From Henckelia pumila (taxonomy: Eukaryota > Streptophyta > Magnoliopsida > Lamiales > Gesneriaceae), in assembly GCF_033568475.1 (NCBI RefSeq), contig NC_133122.1:65929442-65993441 (forward strand): 64,000 nucleotides of DNA, given 5' to 3'. Each line of letters begins with the position of its first letter. Position 1 is the first letter of the stretch. Positions 22,293 to 34,565 of this stretch are shown here, one piece after another. Under the pieces are notes generated by a model, which had not been told where the DNA came from, did no database searches, and worked only from the letters and a program-made list of their open reading frames with translations. The translations under genes and the position numbers were made by a program.

Positions 22293-22343
22293 ATAGTATT
22301 GGTACGTAATAATGTTGTTCAATTTTTATTTTATTTTTTTTGC

Positions 22344-23722
22344 CTTTCTATTTTTTTAGTTTGAATGAACGATAATTTCCCTCATAATTAGCAGGACTTC
22401 TAATAAACAACGTTAGTCAATAATATTTTTTTTAGAAAAATGTGTGCAAGCACGATCAGAAGACGAGAACGTATAAATATGGTTTGCTAAAATGTTGATT
22501 AATCTTTTTTCTCTCATTTTTTGGGGTAACAGCCTGTACGTTTTACATCTTAATCCACGTCTCTTTCCTTTCTTTTTTTTTTATTATCATTCTATTTTTT
22601 TAAAAAAAGCACAATGACATTCTTTAATATAATACTCCTTGGCTTGATTTTGGGTGAATTAATTAAAGATCAAAATTGACAAGATTACATACTTTTTCAA
22701 AAAATCAAATAAAATGACAAGGTGAACTTCATCGTCCATTTGTCCCCATATATATGTTATTCAAACAAAGAATTTTGTGAGGGAAAGAAAAATTTACAAA
22801 TAATGCATTATAAATTAATTTTAAAATAATTACGAAACCAAATAGGGAGTTGAATGTTGATTTTGTGAAAGACGTCATGTGTATACCGGATCAAAATACC
22901 GAGTTTTTGGCATATCGTATCGAAATTTTTTCGATATACAGACATTTTTTCGGTATACCTAATTTTTTTTTCCAGTATCTATACGATATCAATATAAATT
23001 TTTTTCGTACCAAAATTTTAGAATTTCAATATCGGTATCGATATGAATTTTAGCCCTAAGATTATTTATTAATTCCATTTTGATGGGCTGTTCTTTCGTT
23101 TGCTTTACGTGACTATTCTGCGTTACGAAATTTCTATATCTTATAGAAATTATTACTTAATCATAACGTGTAGTCTCCATCTAATGATTGTTTAAAATAC
23201 CAAATATCTTTCGATTAATTTAACGAACTATATTCATACATGCATGTGTGTGTGTTATAGATGCATATATATTGTATACCACTACCACCATTTTTATTTC
23301 AATTTTCTAATATAAAATATATACACATTTTTATAACCTTATTTTTTCATTTCAATCTGATCATTGCAATATAGTGACTATAAATTTGTTTGAAAAATTT
23401 TAGTTATTAGTTAGATTATTTAATGAATGCTTATGTGTATTCGTATTATCCATACTTTTCAGAATAATATATTTTTAGTGGACTAACAAAAAATGTATTA
23501 GTGAAGAGAAACATAAAATTAGGAGGATTAATTAGTTTGTTGATCATAAGGAAGCACCTTATGCGACGTGCGTGCACTCTCATGATTTTCTGCATTAATT
23601 TGTCGGATCGTGATCCAGGAGTTGATATATGCTTGATCACCATCCCAGGAGGTCGCGAAATCTGGTTGGGAAATTCATAATCAAGAAGCTAAGAGAACAT
23701 ATTATACATTAATTAAGGATCC
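22344..23722. other. intergenic with a hAT-like fragment
   Basis: No gene is supported. At about 22880-23060 there is a run of CGGTAT/ATACCG/ATCGATA words ending TTTAGCCCTAAG, the style of a truncated hAT-type MITE end. The last few hundred bases are the presumed promoter and 5' UTR of the coiled-coil gene that follows. Confidence 0.4.
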
Positions 23723-25940
23723 ATGGCGTATAGAAGAAGACATGGTGTGGGAATTAGATCGTCCAACTACGTGCTGCCGGACGACGACAGAGATGCGTAC
23801 ACGACGTCCCCTTCGCTGGCGGCTCAGGCCTTGAAGGCATCCGACTCCTCTCGTTTCAAAGACCACCCAAAGGTTCCCGCGTGACTATATTATAATACAT
23901 GATATATATTATAAGAATCAATCTTGATCATATGTACATTTGGTTGATAATCTTGATTTTGAGTCGTTTGGTTTCTATCGTCATCCGGTTCGGATTCTCA
24001 AGCACGCACTCACGTGGTCATTTTATGTATTTATATATGTGTGTGTGTTTGATCGATGATGTTTATATTAATAGGGAGGAAGTCATGCATATCATGATCA
24101 TTACACATCAATGGGGAGTTCGAACGAAGAGGGTGGGCTTTGGGGTGTTCTAACTAGAAAAGCTAAGTCGATTCTTGAGGATGAAAATGCCCATGATCAT
24201 TCCAAATATCATGGCGATGGCGTAACATGGCCGGAAATGTTGAATTCCTCGAGGATCAATGAACAGGTGAGTAATCACATCTAGCTCTTGCATGTTTATA
24301 TCTTCATTTGTTTTTGAAGCCATATAATTAATTTTTGAGTATCCCCTTGGTAACTGGTTGGCACTTGGCTAAGCGTACAAAATCATTCTTGTCATGTCTT
24401 TTGGTTCTTTTTCTTTTCTGTGATTATTGTAGGCTGAAATGTCTACAAGGCTGGACAATCCTACACTGCGTAAGAGACTGGATGCACTTGCGTCTTCGAT
24501 GAACCGCATTGGTGACTCCATTGGGAATGCTTTGGAGGTCAGATTAGGCCAGTTGTTCTTTGTTTATGTGACCCTTATAAATATCAGAATCCAACTTCAG
24601 AAGTTTTATTTGGTTTTATTAGAAACAGAGATGAATACTTTATCCTGAAAATGACATACATTTATGCACCATCTTATTTCTATTTGACATTCTTTGGTGG
24701 CAATGTTAAGAGTGGAAATGATATCAACAACAAAAAATATACCAAAGCAAATGTCCTTTTCTCGCCTTAATTTTTTCACCGTTCTTGGCAATAGATGCTC
24801 TTATAGATTCCTAAGAGTTGATTTATGAGTCTATATCTGTTTCTCATGGTTTAATTTTCAGGAAGGACGCACGATGGTTGAAAACAAGACAGTAGATTTA
24901 ATCCAAGAAACTCGCAGACTACAGCTAAGAAAAAAAGGGATCAATTTGGAGGAACTCAACTTTGAATCGGGTGCACCTGCAGGTTCATGGAAGCAACTAA
25001 CCGAATCTTCGAATCAAACCAGCCAAGAAGATCAGCTCAAGGCATCTCGCGACGTAAGGTTGCCATATCTTTGGTCTACGTAATCTGTAGTATCATGAGT
25101 TTCTTTACCTCAAAGTGACAAATACAAGTTGCAAATATACTGCCTTTATCATACAACAGAACAGGCCTTTTTAATAAACAATTAAAATGGGGTGAAGTAT
25201 CATAATCCAAGCACTCTATGTATATGCTGGCTTTGCTTTGTTAGATTTGACTTGAATATTAAACTTCAACATCAAAAAATCAAAATGTAAATCCAATATC
25301 TGTAGGATTTTTCTTGCTTTGTTTGCGTTGGAATGCATTGTACAATGTACACTACTATTTCACGACGCAGGTGGCAATGGCGACAGCTGCCAAAGCGAAA
25401 CTACTTCTACGAGAGCTGAAAACTGTTAAAGCAGACCTTGCTTTCTCAAAGGAGCGGTGCTCTCAGCTAGAAGAAGAGAATAGAATCCTTAGAGAGGCTC
25501 GCGACAAAGGAGTTAATCCGGCCGATGATGATATGGTATCTTCATTTATTCTCCGGCCTTAAGTCCACTAACTTGACGTATTCAGTTGATGATCTATGAT
25601 TCAAAACTTTATATAATATAGTTTTGTTGTCCAGATACGCCTTCAACTGGAGACACTACTGGCAGAGAAGGCTCGACTGGCTCGCGAAAACTCAGTGTAT
25701 GCTCGTGAGAACCGCTTCTTGAGGGAGATTGTGGAGTATCACCAACTCACAATGCAGGATGTTGTGTACTTGGATGAGGGGAGTGAAGAATTTACAGAGG
25801 TCATTTCTCCCATTCCTTTGGTGTATAGGACAACTCTCTCTATATCTCCGCCATCGCCAACATCTTCACCCTCGCCTACCGCGATTTTCTCGCAGAAAGG
25901 AAGTTCTGCTAGCTCCCCCCACCTCATAGAGAAACAATAG
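23723..25940 (+). CDS. plant coiled-coil protein of unknown function (6 exons, 369 aa)
   Basis: Exons are 23723-23872, 24075-24266, 24433-24537, 24862-25053, 25371-25535 and 25635-25940. All introns are GT-AG and all exons are exact multiples of three, so the frame is fully consistent. The protein begins [10 protein letters not shown] and has [20 protein letters not shown] near 30-50 and a [15 protein letters not shown] segment. A C-terminal coiled coil follows, with [58 protein letters not shown] and [20 protein letters not shown]. The tail is Ser/Pro-rich. I recognise a conserved plant family annotated as GRIP/coiled-coil-like in Arabidopsis (At4g02800/At5g01970 type, from memory). The biochemical role is not established. 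The gene looks intact and is unrelated to its transposon neighbours. Confidence 0.9.
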
Positions 25941-26336
25941 ATATCCCCAAGAACCCAAACTCTGCCAACTACACAGATGACAACTGATTAGTTTTCTTTC
26001 TTTCTTTCACCATTTCATCACATTCTTCTACTGTTCAGTCTTTGATTCTTTGGTTTGATCAACAGTTGTGTTATACCAATCCCTCTTCCTCTGTATTATA
26101 TTGCAATAGGATTATAGGAAAACGAACTATGTATTAAATGTGAAAGCAGATTGTTTATGATCCAAGTAACATTGTAACAACTTTAATATGTTGTTAATAT
26201 TTTTTTTACGAGGGTGAAATCTGTCGTCACTATCTTTCGATGTGCACAATATAAATCTTGAACTAACATAATAAACTTCAAACGATGAAATATTTTTGTA
26301 TAGATATAATAATTGGGAAATAATTAGCATGTATAC
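25941..26336. other. 3' flank of the coiled-coil gene
   Basis: Probable 3' UTR and AT-rich spacer; no other feature seen before the first LTR. Confidence 0.5.
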
Positions 26337-27306
26337 TGTAGTAACCCAGATTTTATTTTCAAGATAATAATATGATAAACATGATTAATGGTTAGTATTT
26401 AACCAATTCAAGGGCTTAATTGGGCTTCATAAGCAATAATTTGAGTTCCAAAGTTTGGGCAGGATCGGACGGTCCGAACCCTGCAAGATCGGAAGCTCCG
26501 AAATAAGGTTTGATTACTTCGGAACTAAGGTAGGATCAAACGCTCCGATCCAGGATTGGACGCTCCGATCTCCCCCGGCCAGCAATGCACGATGACTAAG
26601 CCACGAGTTTTGACATGTGTCGATCAGTCAGCAAATCGGACGGTTTGATCTCGAGTTCGAACGCTCCGATCGCCACGCATCGCACATGCATAGATCGGAC
26701 GCTTTAATCTCGGAACGGAGGCTACGATCGTGGCCAAGTTTGGGTCTATAAATAGGGGTCTTCGGATTCAGAAATGAATTACGAATTCTCGAGTTTTTTT
26801 CTTCAGTTATATAAGTGTGATGTATACACTTGAGGGCCCTATCGGTTAATATAGAGGTTTTGGAATAACAAATGTGTTGTTATAATTCTCCAAAACAAGC
26901 GAATCAAAGGGCTAGACTCGAACTAGCTTAGAGACACGTAAACATTGACTGAGATTGCCAGCGAGTATATATTTATATGCTGCATTTACTTGGCATTATT
27001 ATGTGGCATGATGTATGTTTTACTGTTTTTTATATTCATATGGCATGTGCACATACACGTTGAGCCTATACATTTTTATACATTGATTATAGAGCCGCTC
27101 AGCTCTATACTTGTATTTAGTCCATTGAGACTACCGCGACGGCGGGGACAGATATCTCTCGTTACTCTGATGTACTAGACGAGTGTGAATGTACCCAGAA
27201 GTTGATCCGTGAGGTTACAACACTCATGTGGCGTCTGTAATGAGCATGACTTATCAGATGACCCGTTACCAGTCATCACAATTGCATGCATCATATACAT
27301 ATGTTT
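26337..27306 (+). mobile_element. truncated older gypsy LTR interrupted by element A
   Basis: It starts TGTAGTAACCCAGATT and follows the element A LTR (27307-28777) with clear divergence and indels. It breaks off at ACATATGTTT, where element A's own LTR begins. A TATA box (TATAAATAG, about 26747) follows an array of GATCGGA...TCCGA-type inverted words. The missing right part should have followed element A's 3' end but is not in the window. Confidence 0.85.
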
Positions 27307-28777
27307 TGTAGTAACCCAGATTTCCATTTTAAGATAATAATATGTTAAACATGATTAAGGGTTGGTGATTAACCAAATCCGGGGTTTAATCGGACTTCAG
27401 AATCAAGAATTGGATTTTCATTTTCTGAGCCAGTTCGGACGGCCCGAACTCAGCACACCAGGGGCTCCGAAGGTGAGCTTGTTGACTTCGAAGTTAAGGC
27501 AAGTTCAAACGATCCGAAGTAGGATCGGACGGCCCGAACTTCACCTGTGCCAAGTAGGCAGGATTACTCAGCCATGGTTTTTGACAAGTGTCGAATTTAG
27601 GACACTTCGAACGACCCGAAGTGGTGATCGGATGGTCCGAACTCGACGTGTCTTGCATGCAGGTAGTGAGTTGGATCGGACGATCCGAACCCTAGTTCGG
27701 AGGGCCTGAACTCGACCAAAAATTTTCCTATAAATAGGACTCGTTCGATTTCAATTTGAATTACAAATTTCCAAGTTTTCTTCTCCAGTTATATAGTATG
27801 AGTTATACACTTGAGGGCCCTATCGGTTATAATCGAGGTTCTGGAATAACCAAGGTGTGGTTATAGTCATCCGGGACCAGCGACTCCAAAGGGCTATCTA
27901 CGAACGAAGGTATGGTACGGGAATCTATTTAAGTTTTGGGAGTACTTATTAGCTTAGTTAAGGCTTATAGAACTTGTGTAGTGTTACGATGAACTTTTGA
28001 ATATAGGCTTGGAACCTAGGATCTACTATACTTGAACTAGCCTAAAGGTACGTACACATTGACTGAGATTGCCAGCGAGTATACATGTTTATATGTTGCA
28101 TTTATTTGACATTATTATATGGCATGATATATGATTTACTGCTTTCTATATTCATATGTCATGTGCATATACACGTTGAGCCTATACCTTGATATACCTG
28201 ATTATAGAGCCGCTCAGCTCTATACTCGATAGTCTGTCACTGAGAGTACCGCGACGGCGGGGACATTTATGTCTGACTACTCTGGTGTACTTGGCGAGTG
28301 TGTTTGCACCCAGAGTTTGATCCGTGCGATGGCAGCACTCAGGTGGCGCCGGTACTGAGCATGACTTTTCAGATGACCCTTTACCAGTCATCATGTTGCA
28401 TGCACTATATACATATGTTTACTCATGTCTATGTACTGGGCGTTAGCGCTCACGTCCTAGTTGTTATCTTGGACACCCTATTCCACGGGCAGGTCGCAGT
28501 ATGGACGGAGCCGTTAGTTCGAGGCAGGACTAGGAAGCCGGAGCTTTTTAGGGGATTTTATACAGCAGGATTTGTTTAGCTGTATAATGTTTACTTTTAA
28601 GTTCTTCGATATGGTTGTATCACTACAGTATTAAGTCTGGATATATTTTACTAACCTGATATGTAATTTATGGATTATGTTTCCGCACGTTTTACTCTGT
28701 TAAGTATTTTGTTGTATTAAGTTTAATGCATGCTATTAGTTACCAGTTAGTAGGTAATTCCATGCAGGGTCACTACA
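27307..28777 (+). mobile_element. 5' LTR of gypsy element A (1471 bp)
   Basis: TG...CA ends (TGTAGTAACCC to GGGTCACTACA), followed by the tRNA-iMet primer site. The 3' copy starts at 43273. A TATA box CTATAAATAG lies at about 27728. Directly upstream, 27430-27715 carries repeated words of the form TCGGACGG.CCGAA. Confidence 0.93.
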
Positions 28778-28781
28778 TTTT

Positions 28782-28793
28782 TGGTATCAGAGC
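28782..28793 (+). other. primer-binding site of element A
   Basis: TGGTATCAGAGC, complementary to the 3' end of initiator tRNA-Met, four bases after the LTR end. Confidence 0.9.
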
Positions 28794-29655
28794 ATGCGTA
28801 GATTTTGGGAATTAGTACTTGGGATTTAGTTTAGTCTTGAGTAATTCTTGCACATTTGAGATTTTAATGTGCAATTATTTTCAGGATATGGCTGACGAGA
28901 GTCACGGTAGTATTGGCCAGGGAGGTGGTCATCATCGTCACCATCGCCATCAGGATGATCGACATCGTACTCATGAGGATAGACGTCGTTACTCTATCAA
29001 TAAGTTCATGCAAGTAGGACCGAAACCCTTGTTGGGAGGTGAGAATCCTGAACAGGCAAGAGGTTCGATGTCTAAACTCGAGAGTGCTTTTCGAGCTTTC
29101 GATTGCACTGAGGAGCAGAAATTGGAAGTTTTATAATTCGTTCTAGAGGATCGAGCATGATTTTGGTGGGATGCCAAGGCTGCTCAGGCACGTACTAAGA
29201 GAGGACAGGTGACTTGGAGAGATTTCTTTTAGCAGTTTCAGAAACTGTATTTTCCTCCAGCTATTCTTCAGGCACGATCGATGGAGTTGCTTACTCTGAG
29301 GCAAGGATCAATGACTATTGATCAATATCAGCAACGATTTCTTGATCTGCTACCTTTCAGTCCTCATATCAGTGACAGTGATGCGTCCAAGTATGATATC
29401 TTTCTGCAAGGCTTGAATCAAGATATCTACTCACAAGTTGTCGTCTGTGATGATCCGACATCTTATGAGACTTTGGTGAACCGTTTTCGTCTTGTGGAGA
29501 CCAGCAACAGGCGGGCACAGTTGATGATGCCAGGACAGCCTAGTGGATCTTTTGAGCCTAGAGCTCAATATGTTGTGCAATCTGGACCTATGTCTTCTTC
29601 TACTCCTACTACTTCATCTGGTTCTCGTGGTTCACGAGGTACATTCCGTTTCGGG

Positions 29656-29769
29656 AAGAAGAAGAAGAAGAAGAAGAAGAAGAAGAAGAAGAATAAGAAG
29701 AAGAACAAGAACAAGAAGAAGAAGAAGAAGAAGAAGAAGAAGGAGGGGGAGGAGGAGGAGGAGGAGGAA
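29656..29769 (+). repeat. GAA/GGA trinucleotide expansion inside gag
   Basis: About 114 bases of GAA/AAG with a few AAC and then GGA units lie in frame, giving a long Lys-rich then Glu-rich tract directly before the first zinc knuckle. The related elements B and C have only a short basic linker at this place, so it is a local microsatellite expansion. Confidence 0.9.
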
Positions 29770-30578
29770 TTTTGCAGCCACTGTGGAGGGAAACATCCTG
29801 CAGCTTCATGTCGGAAGGCTACTAGTGCTTGTTATATTTGTGGTGAGCAGGGATATCTGCGGAGAGATTGTCCTCAGCGTATGGGTTCTGCTAGTGGATC
29901 GGGATCACAGGTTGGATCTCAGGTTTCTACTTTTCCACGTCAGCAGACAGCACCACAGAGTTCTTTTGGTTACCGTCCACAGACTCAAGGGCAGATATTT
30001 GCTCTATCTCAGGAGCAGGCTACGGAGGGAAGCGATCGCATGTTGGCAGGTACCTTTCTGTTATGTGGTATTCCTGTACTTGTCTTAATTGATATTGGAG
30101 CGTCGCATTCCTTTATTTCTAGTCGTTTTGTTAAGAGACATAGATTACCTTATGTATCATTAGATATGGATTTAGTTGTATCTACTCCGCTGGAGCAGGA
30201 GGTAGTAACTAAGCGTCTAGTGATGGGTTGCCTTCTAGAGTTTGAGGGTAATGTGTTATCGGATAATCTGATGATATTAGCGATGACAGATTTTGATTGT
30301 ATTTTGGGAATAGATATGCTGACTTTGCATCACGCTACTGTGGATTGTTATCAGCGTCTGGTACAGTTTCATCCGGATGAGGGTGATAGCTGGTACTTTT
30401 ATGGTAAGGGTGCGCGACCTCCGATGCCACTTGTATTGGCTCTGAAGGCATGTCATGTCTTGGAGTCAGGTGGGGAGGGCTACCTCATTTATGCAGTTGA
30501 TATGTCCACAAGTAGTCCGGGTATCGATCAGCTACCGGTTGTCAGCGAGTTTTCTGATGTATTCCCTGATGAGATTCC

Positions 30579-30778
30579 TGGTTTTCCTTCGGTTCAAAAA
30601 GTTGAATTTGGTATTGATCTAGTACCAGGAACTACGCCTATATCCCGAGCACCTTATCCTCTAGCACCGTCAAAGATGAGGGAATTGAAACAGCAGTTGC
30701 AAGATCTGCTTGATAAGGGATATATTCGTCCGAGTGTTTCTCCGTTGGGAGCACCTGTGTTATTTGTCAAGAAGAAGG
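30579..30778 (+). repeat. left copy of a 200-bp direct duplication around the Copia LTR
   Basis: This pol segment (end of the protease linker to the KKK of reverse transcriptase) recurs at 32594-32793 without indels and with about nine mismatches by eye. The Copia-type LTR sits exactly between the two. Confidence 0.9.
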
Positions 30779-32590
30779 TGTTGGAAAACGGTGTTCAGAT
30801 CAATCAGAATTGATACCCGGTGCAGCGGAAGTTTAAAAATTTTATATGGAACGATTCCATATCATGGGTATCAAAACTTTACGATTAAATTGTGCGTGTA
30901 AAAATTAAATAACAATTAAATTTTTACCTTGAATCTTGAAACGAGATTATGGACACCAACAGATTACTCTTCTCTTGTTGTATATCCCAGGAACTGATGG
31001 ACGAACAATTCTTCAATCAGGTCCACGAACAAAAGTTTAATCCCTCTGATAGATTGCACTAGAAAATCTATCAGAAGTTTCTACGAAGAGAATTAACGAA
31101 TTTGATCCGTTAAACCAGACTGTAAAATCGAAATTCACAGACTGGATTTCAGAGAGAAAACACAGAGGGGGGCGGCCACTCTAGGTTTCAAAAACCCTAG
31201 TGTTCGAAATTATGAGCCTCTGTTATGTAATTTCTGTACTGCAATAACTTATTTATAATGTGGGCTGCTAACAGCTTAGGGCACATTAGTCATAAGTTCA
31301 AGCATGACAAGCAAAGCCCGCATGTTCAAAAATTAATATAAAATTCATCGTGACTCAGATTGATAAACCAATTTCACCAATGTGCACAGAAACAATTTCT
31401 GCACCTTTTAAAGTCAAGATAAATTTTCTGAATCCGAATTCAGTGATTTCCAAAAATGCCCATCCCTATGTCATTTTAGGAAATCTTACTCTTCTACTCT
31501 GATATAAAAAGTCCTACTTCTTTGTTCATTAAATTTAACTCTTTAAATTTAACTATCTCAACGGGGATTAAAAATCCATTACTTGTGTGACCTTCAATGG
31601 TTCAGGGATACAGCTAGCCGTGGGCTCACAACTCCTTGTGACTCGGAACAACAATTTCCGACTTGCCCATCGAATCATGGTAAGAGCGCCTAGAAACATC
31701 GCCACATGATTCCCTAGGTATCACTGATAGTGCCTGCAAGAACCAATAGATTTTGGTTAGCGTACAGTACGGTCCCTTCATCCAAATATCCCGATCGAAT
31801 CAACAACCATTGGTAAATCGAGAGTCGTTCGAGATTCGATAACTATGCAATGCATCTTGAAGATCAAATAGTGACATCGCATGTGCTACTAAGAAACCAT
31901 TTCTTAAAACACATCATGTACTCTGGCCAGAGATTCGTCACACTAATATCTCCTCAGATTGCATAGGATATCCACACTATCAAGTATGTGGTGAATCCTT
32001 GACAACAAAGCATCGACTCCTATATGTGTCGTAACTGTACCCAATCCCGACACCTGATGACCCCAATAGAGTCGGTAAATGAGTCAAAGTACAGTACTAG
32101 CATATAGAGTCTCAATGATGTTTCAAGTAGTAAGGACTAATGGTGTACAACCAAAACCGCGGACTTTATCCACTCGATAAGTGATAACCACTTGGAAAGT
32201 CCGGATAGGGTAGTTCGATCATTCATCGTATGAATATCCATTTGCATGCTTTGAACATCTCTATGTTCCATACCAATGAAACGTGGTACTCGGCATCGCA
32301 AATACTAGTCTCAATCTCGAGCGATCCTTATCCTTATTAACGGACGGCTCAATCGACTAGGAACTGTTTAGAATATACAGTGACTATAAGATGTGTTTCA
32401 TGATAGTCATCCCCATGTGCCACCACATCTTACATACACTATAGTATATTCAAGGTCTTCATCTAAACATCTTATAGTATGTCACAACATAATAATATGA
32501 TAAAAGATAAAGTAAACTTCATTATAAAAGTGTAAATTATATCAAACAAAAGATTGTTTATACATAGAGTCATAAAAGCCCTTAGCCACA
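30779..32590 (-). mobile_element. Copia-type solo LTR (1812 bp)
   Basis: On the minus strand it reads TGTGGCTAAGGGC...CAACA. It has a TATA-like TTATAAATAAG near plus position 31247-31257 and long non-coding U3 and R/U5-like parts, and contains no pol frame. TG...CA ends support a solo LTR left by LTR-LTR recombination. The flanks show no simple 5-bp target duplication; instead a 200-bp pol duplication borders it. Assignment to Copia rests on general LTR style, not on coding sequence. Confidence 0.7.
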
Positions 32591-32593
32591 AGT

Positions 32594-32793
32594 TGGTTTT
32601 CCTCCGATTCGAGAAGTTGAATTTGGTATTGATCTAGTACCAGGAACTACGCCTATATCCCGAGCACCTTATCCTCTGGAACCGTCAGAGATGAGGGAAT
32701 TGAAACAGCAGTTGCAAGATCTGCTTGATAAGAGATATATTCGTCCGAGTGTTTCTCCGTGGGGAGCACCTGTGTTATTTGTCAAGAAGAAGG
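32594..32793 (+). repeat. right copy of the 200-bp direct duplication
   Basis: Partner of 30579-30778. This copy is closer to the wording of the related elements (for example the Glu in the REVEF-like stretch), whereas the left copy has drifted. Confidence 0.9.
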
Positions 32794-34560
32794 ATGGATC
32801 GATGCGATTATGTATTGATTACAGGCAGCTTAATCGTGTCACTATCAAGAATAAGTATCCTTTGCCATGAATTGATGATCTGTTTGATCAATTACAGGGT
32901 ACTTCTGTTTACTCTAAGATAGATCTGAGATCAGGATACCACCAGATGCGGGTACGAGACTCAGATATTTTTACGACTGCTTTTAGGACCAGATACGAGC
33001 ATTATGAATTTCTGGTGATGCCATTCAGTTTGACGAATGCACCGGCAGTCTTTATGAATCTGATGAATCAGATATTTCGAGAATATCTGGATAGATTTGT
33101 CATCGTCTTCATTGATGATATTCTTGTCTATTCTCATGACAAGGATGAGCATGTACAGCATCTGAGAATTGTTTTACAGACGTTACGAGATAAGCAACTG
33201 TATGCGAAATTAAGCAAGTGCGAATTCTGGCTTGATCGGGTAGTTTTTCTCGGTCATGTAATTTCTAGTGAAGGGATATCTGTTGATCCAAGTAAGATAG
33301 AGGCAGTGCTGAACTGGTCTCGTTCGATGACGGTTGCTGAGATTCAAAGTTTCTTGGGTCTAGCGGGTTATTACCATCGGTTCATCGAAAATTTTGCACA
33401 GTTGGCCAGGCCTTTGACACAGCTTACACGGAAAGATGTTGCCTTCATATGGTCCTCGGATTGTGAGGAGTCATTTCACGAGCTGCGTAGACGTCTTACT
33501 ACTGCACCTGTGTTAGCTCTACCTTCTGGATCAGGAGGTTATGTTGTCTATACTGATGCCTCTGGTCAGGGGTTAGGGTGTGTTCTTACACAGCATGGAC
33601 ATGTTATTGCCTATGCTTCTCGACAGTTGATGACACATGAGAATAATTATCCAGTACATGATCTCGAGTTAGCCGCCATTGTATTTGCACTCAAGATTTG
33701 GAGGCATTATCTTTATGGAGAGAAATTTGAAATATTTATGGATCACAAGAGTTTGAAGTATTTATTCACTCAGGCGGAGTTGAATATGCGACAGAAACGC
33801 TGGATGGATCTTCTGAAGGATTATGATTGTGAAATCAAATATCATCCAGGTTCTGCTAATCTTACTGCTGATGTCTTGAGTCGGCAGGTGAGACTGTCTG
33901 CACTTCAGACTAATGAAATATCTCATATGATACAAGAGTGTTGTTCATTGAGTTTTACGCTCAAGCACAGGAAAGGGAGAAATGGGATTCGATTGTATAC
34001 TATTCTATCTGAGCCAGAATTGTATTCTCGGATCAGAGATGCTCAGATATCTGATGTTAAGACTCAGCGTTTGGCACATCTAGCCAATGGGGTTAATACA
34101 TCTGGATTCCATTTTCAGGCAGATGGATTATTGTGCTTATCTAATCGAGTGGTTGTACCTGATGTTGCGGAACTTAGGAATGATATTTTTTCTCAAGCTC
34201 ACAGGAGTCGATTATCAGTTCATCCTGGAAGCATGAAAATGTATAAGGACTTGCGAACTAGATTCTGGTGGAAAGGGATGAAGAGGAGTGTGTATCAATT
34301 TGTTTCGAGATGTTTGGTTTGTCAACAGGTCAAGGCTGAACACCGACGACCAGGTGGATTACTGCAGAATCTTGAGATTCTCGAATGGAAGTGGGAGCAC
34401 GTGACTATGGATTTTGTCACTCACTTGCCTATGACTTCACGTCAGTGTGATGCTATCTGGGTTGTTGGTGACCGTTTGACGAAATCAGCACATTTTATTC
34501 CTTACAAACGGGAGTATTCTTATGATCGCATGGCACGCTTATATGTCCAGGAGATAGTGC

Positions 34561-34565
34561 GATTA
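34561..34565. other. target duplication of element B, left (GATTA)
   Basis: GATTA precedes the left LTR of B and is repeated at 42257-42261. Removing one copy and B rejoins the integrase frame of element A. Confidence 0.92.

Noticed and set aside
12425-22343. 54-bp flanking repeat as an abnormally long target duplication of the MULE
   Set aside because: A perfect 9-bp duplication adjoining gapless inverted repeats gives the real borders; the longer repeat lies outside and is pre-existing target DNA.
29543-30088. Arg- and Ser-rich open frames over the GAA tract on both strands
   Set aside because: They are shadows of the trinucleotide repeat; the gag frame explains the flanking conserved sequence.
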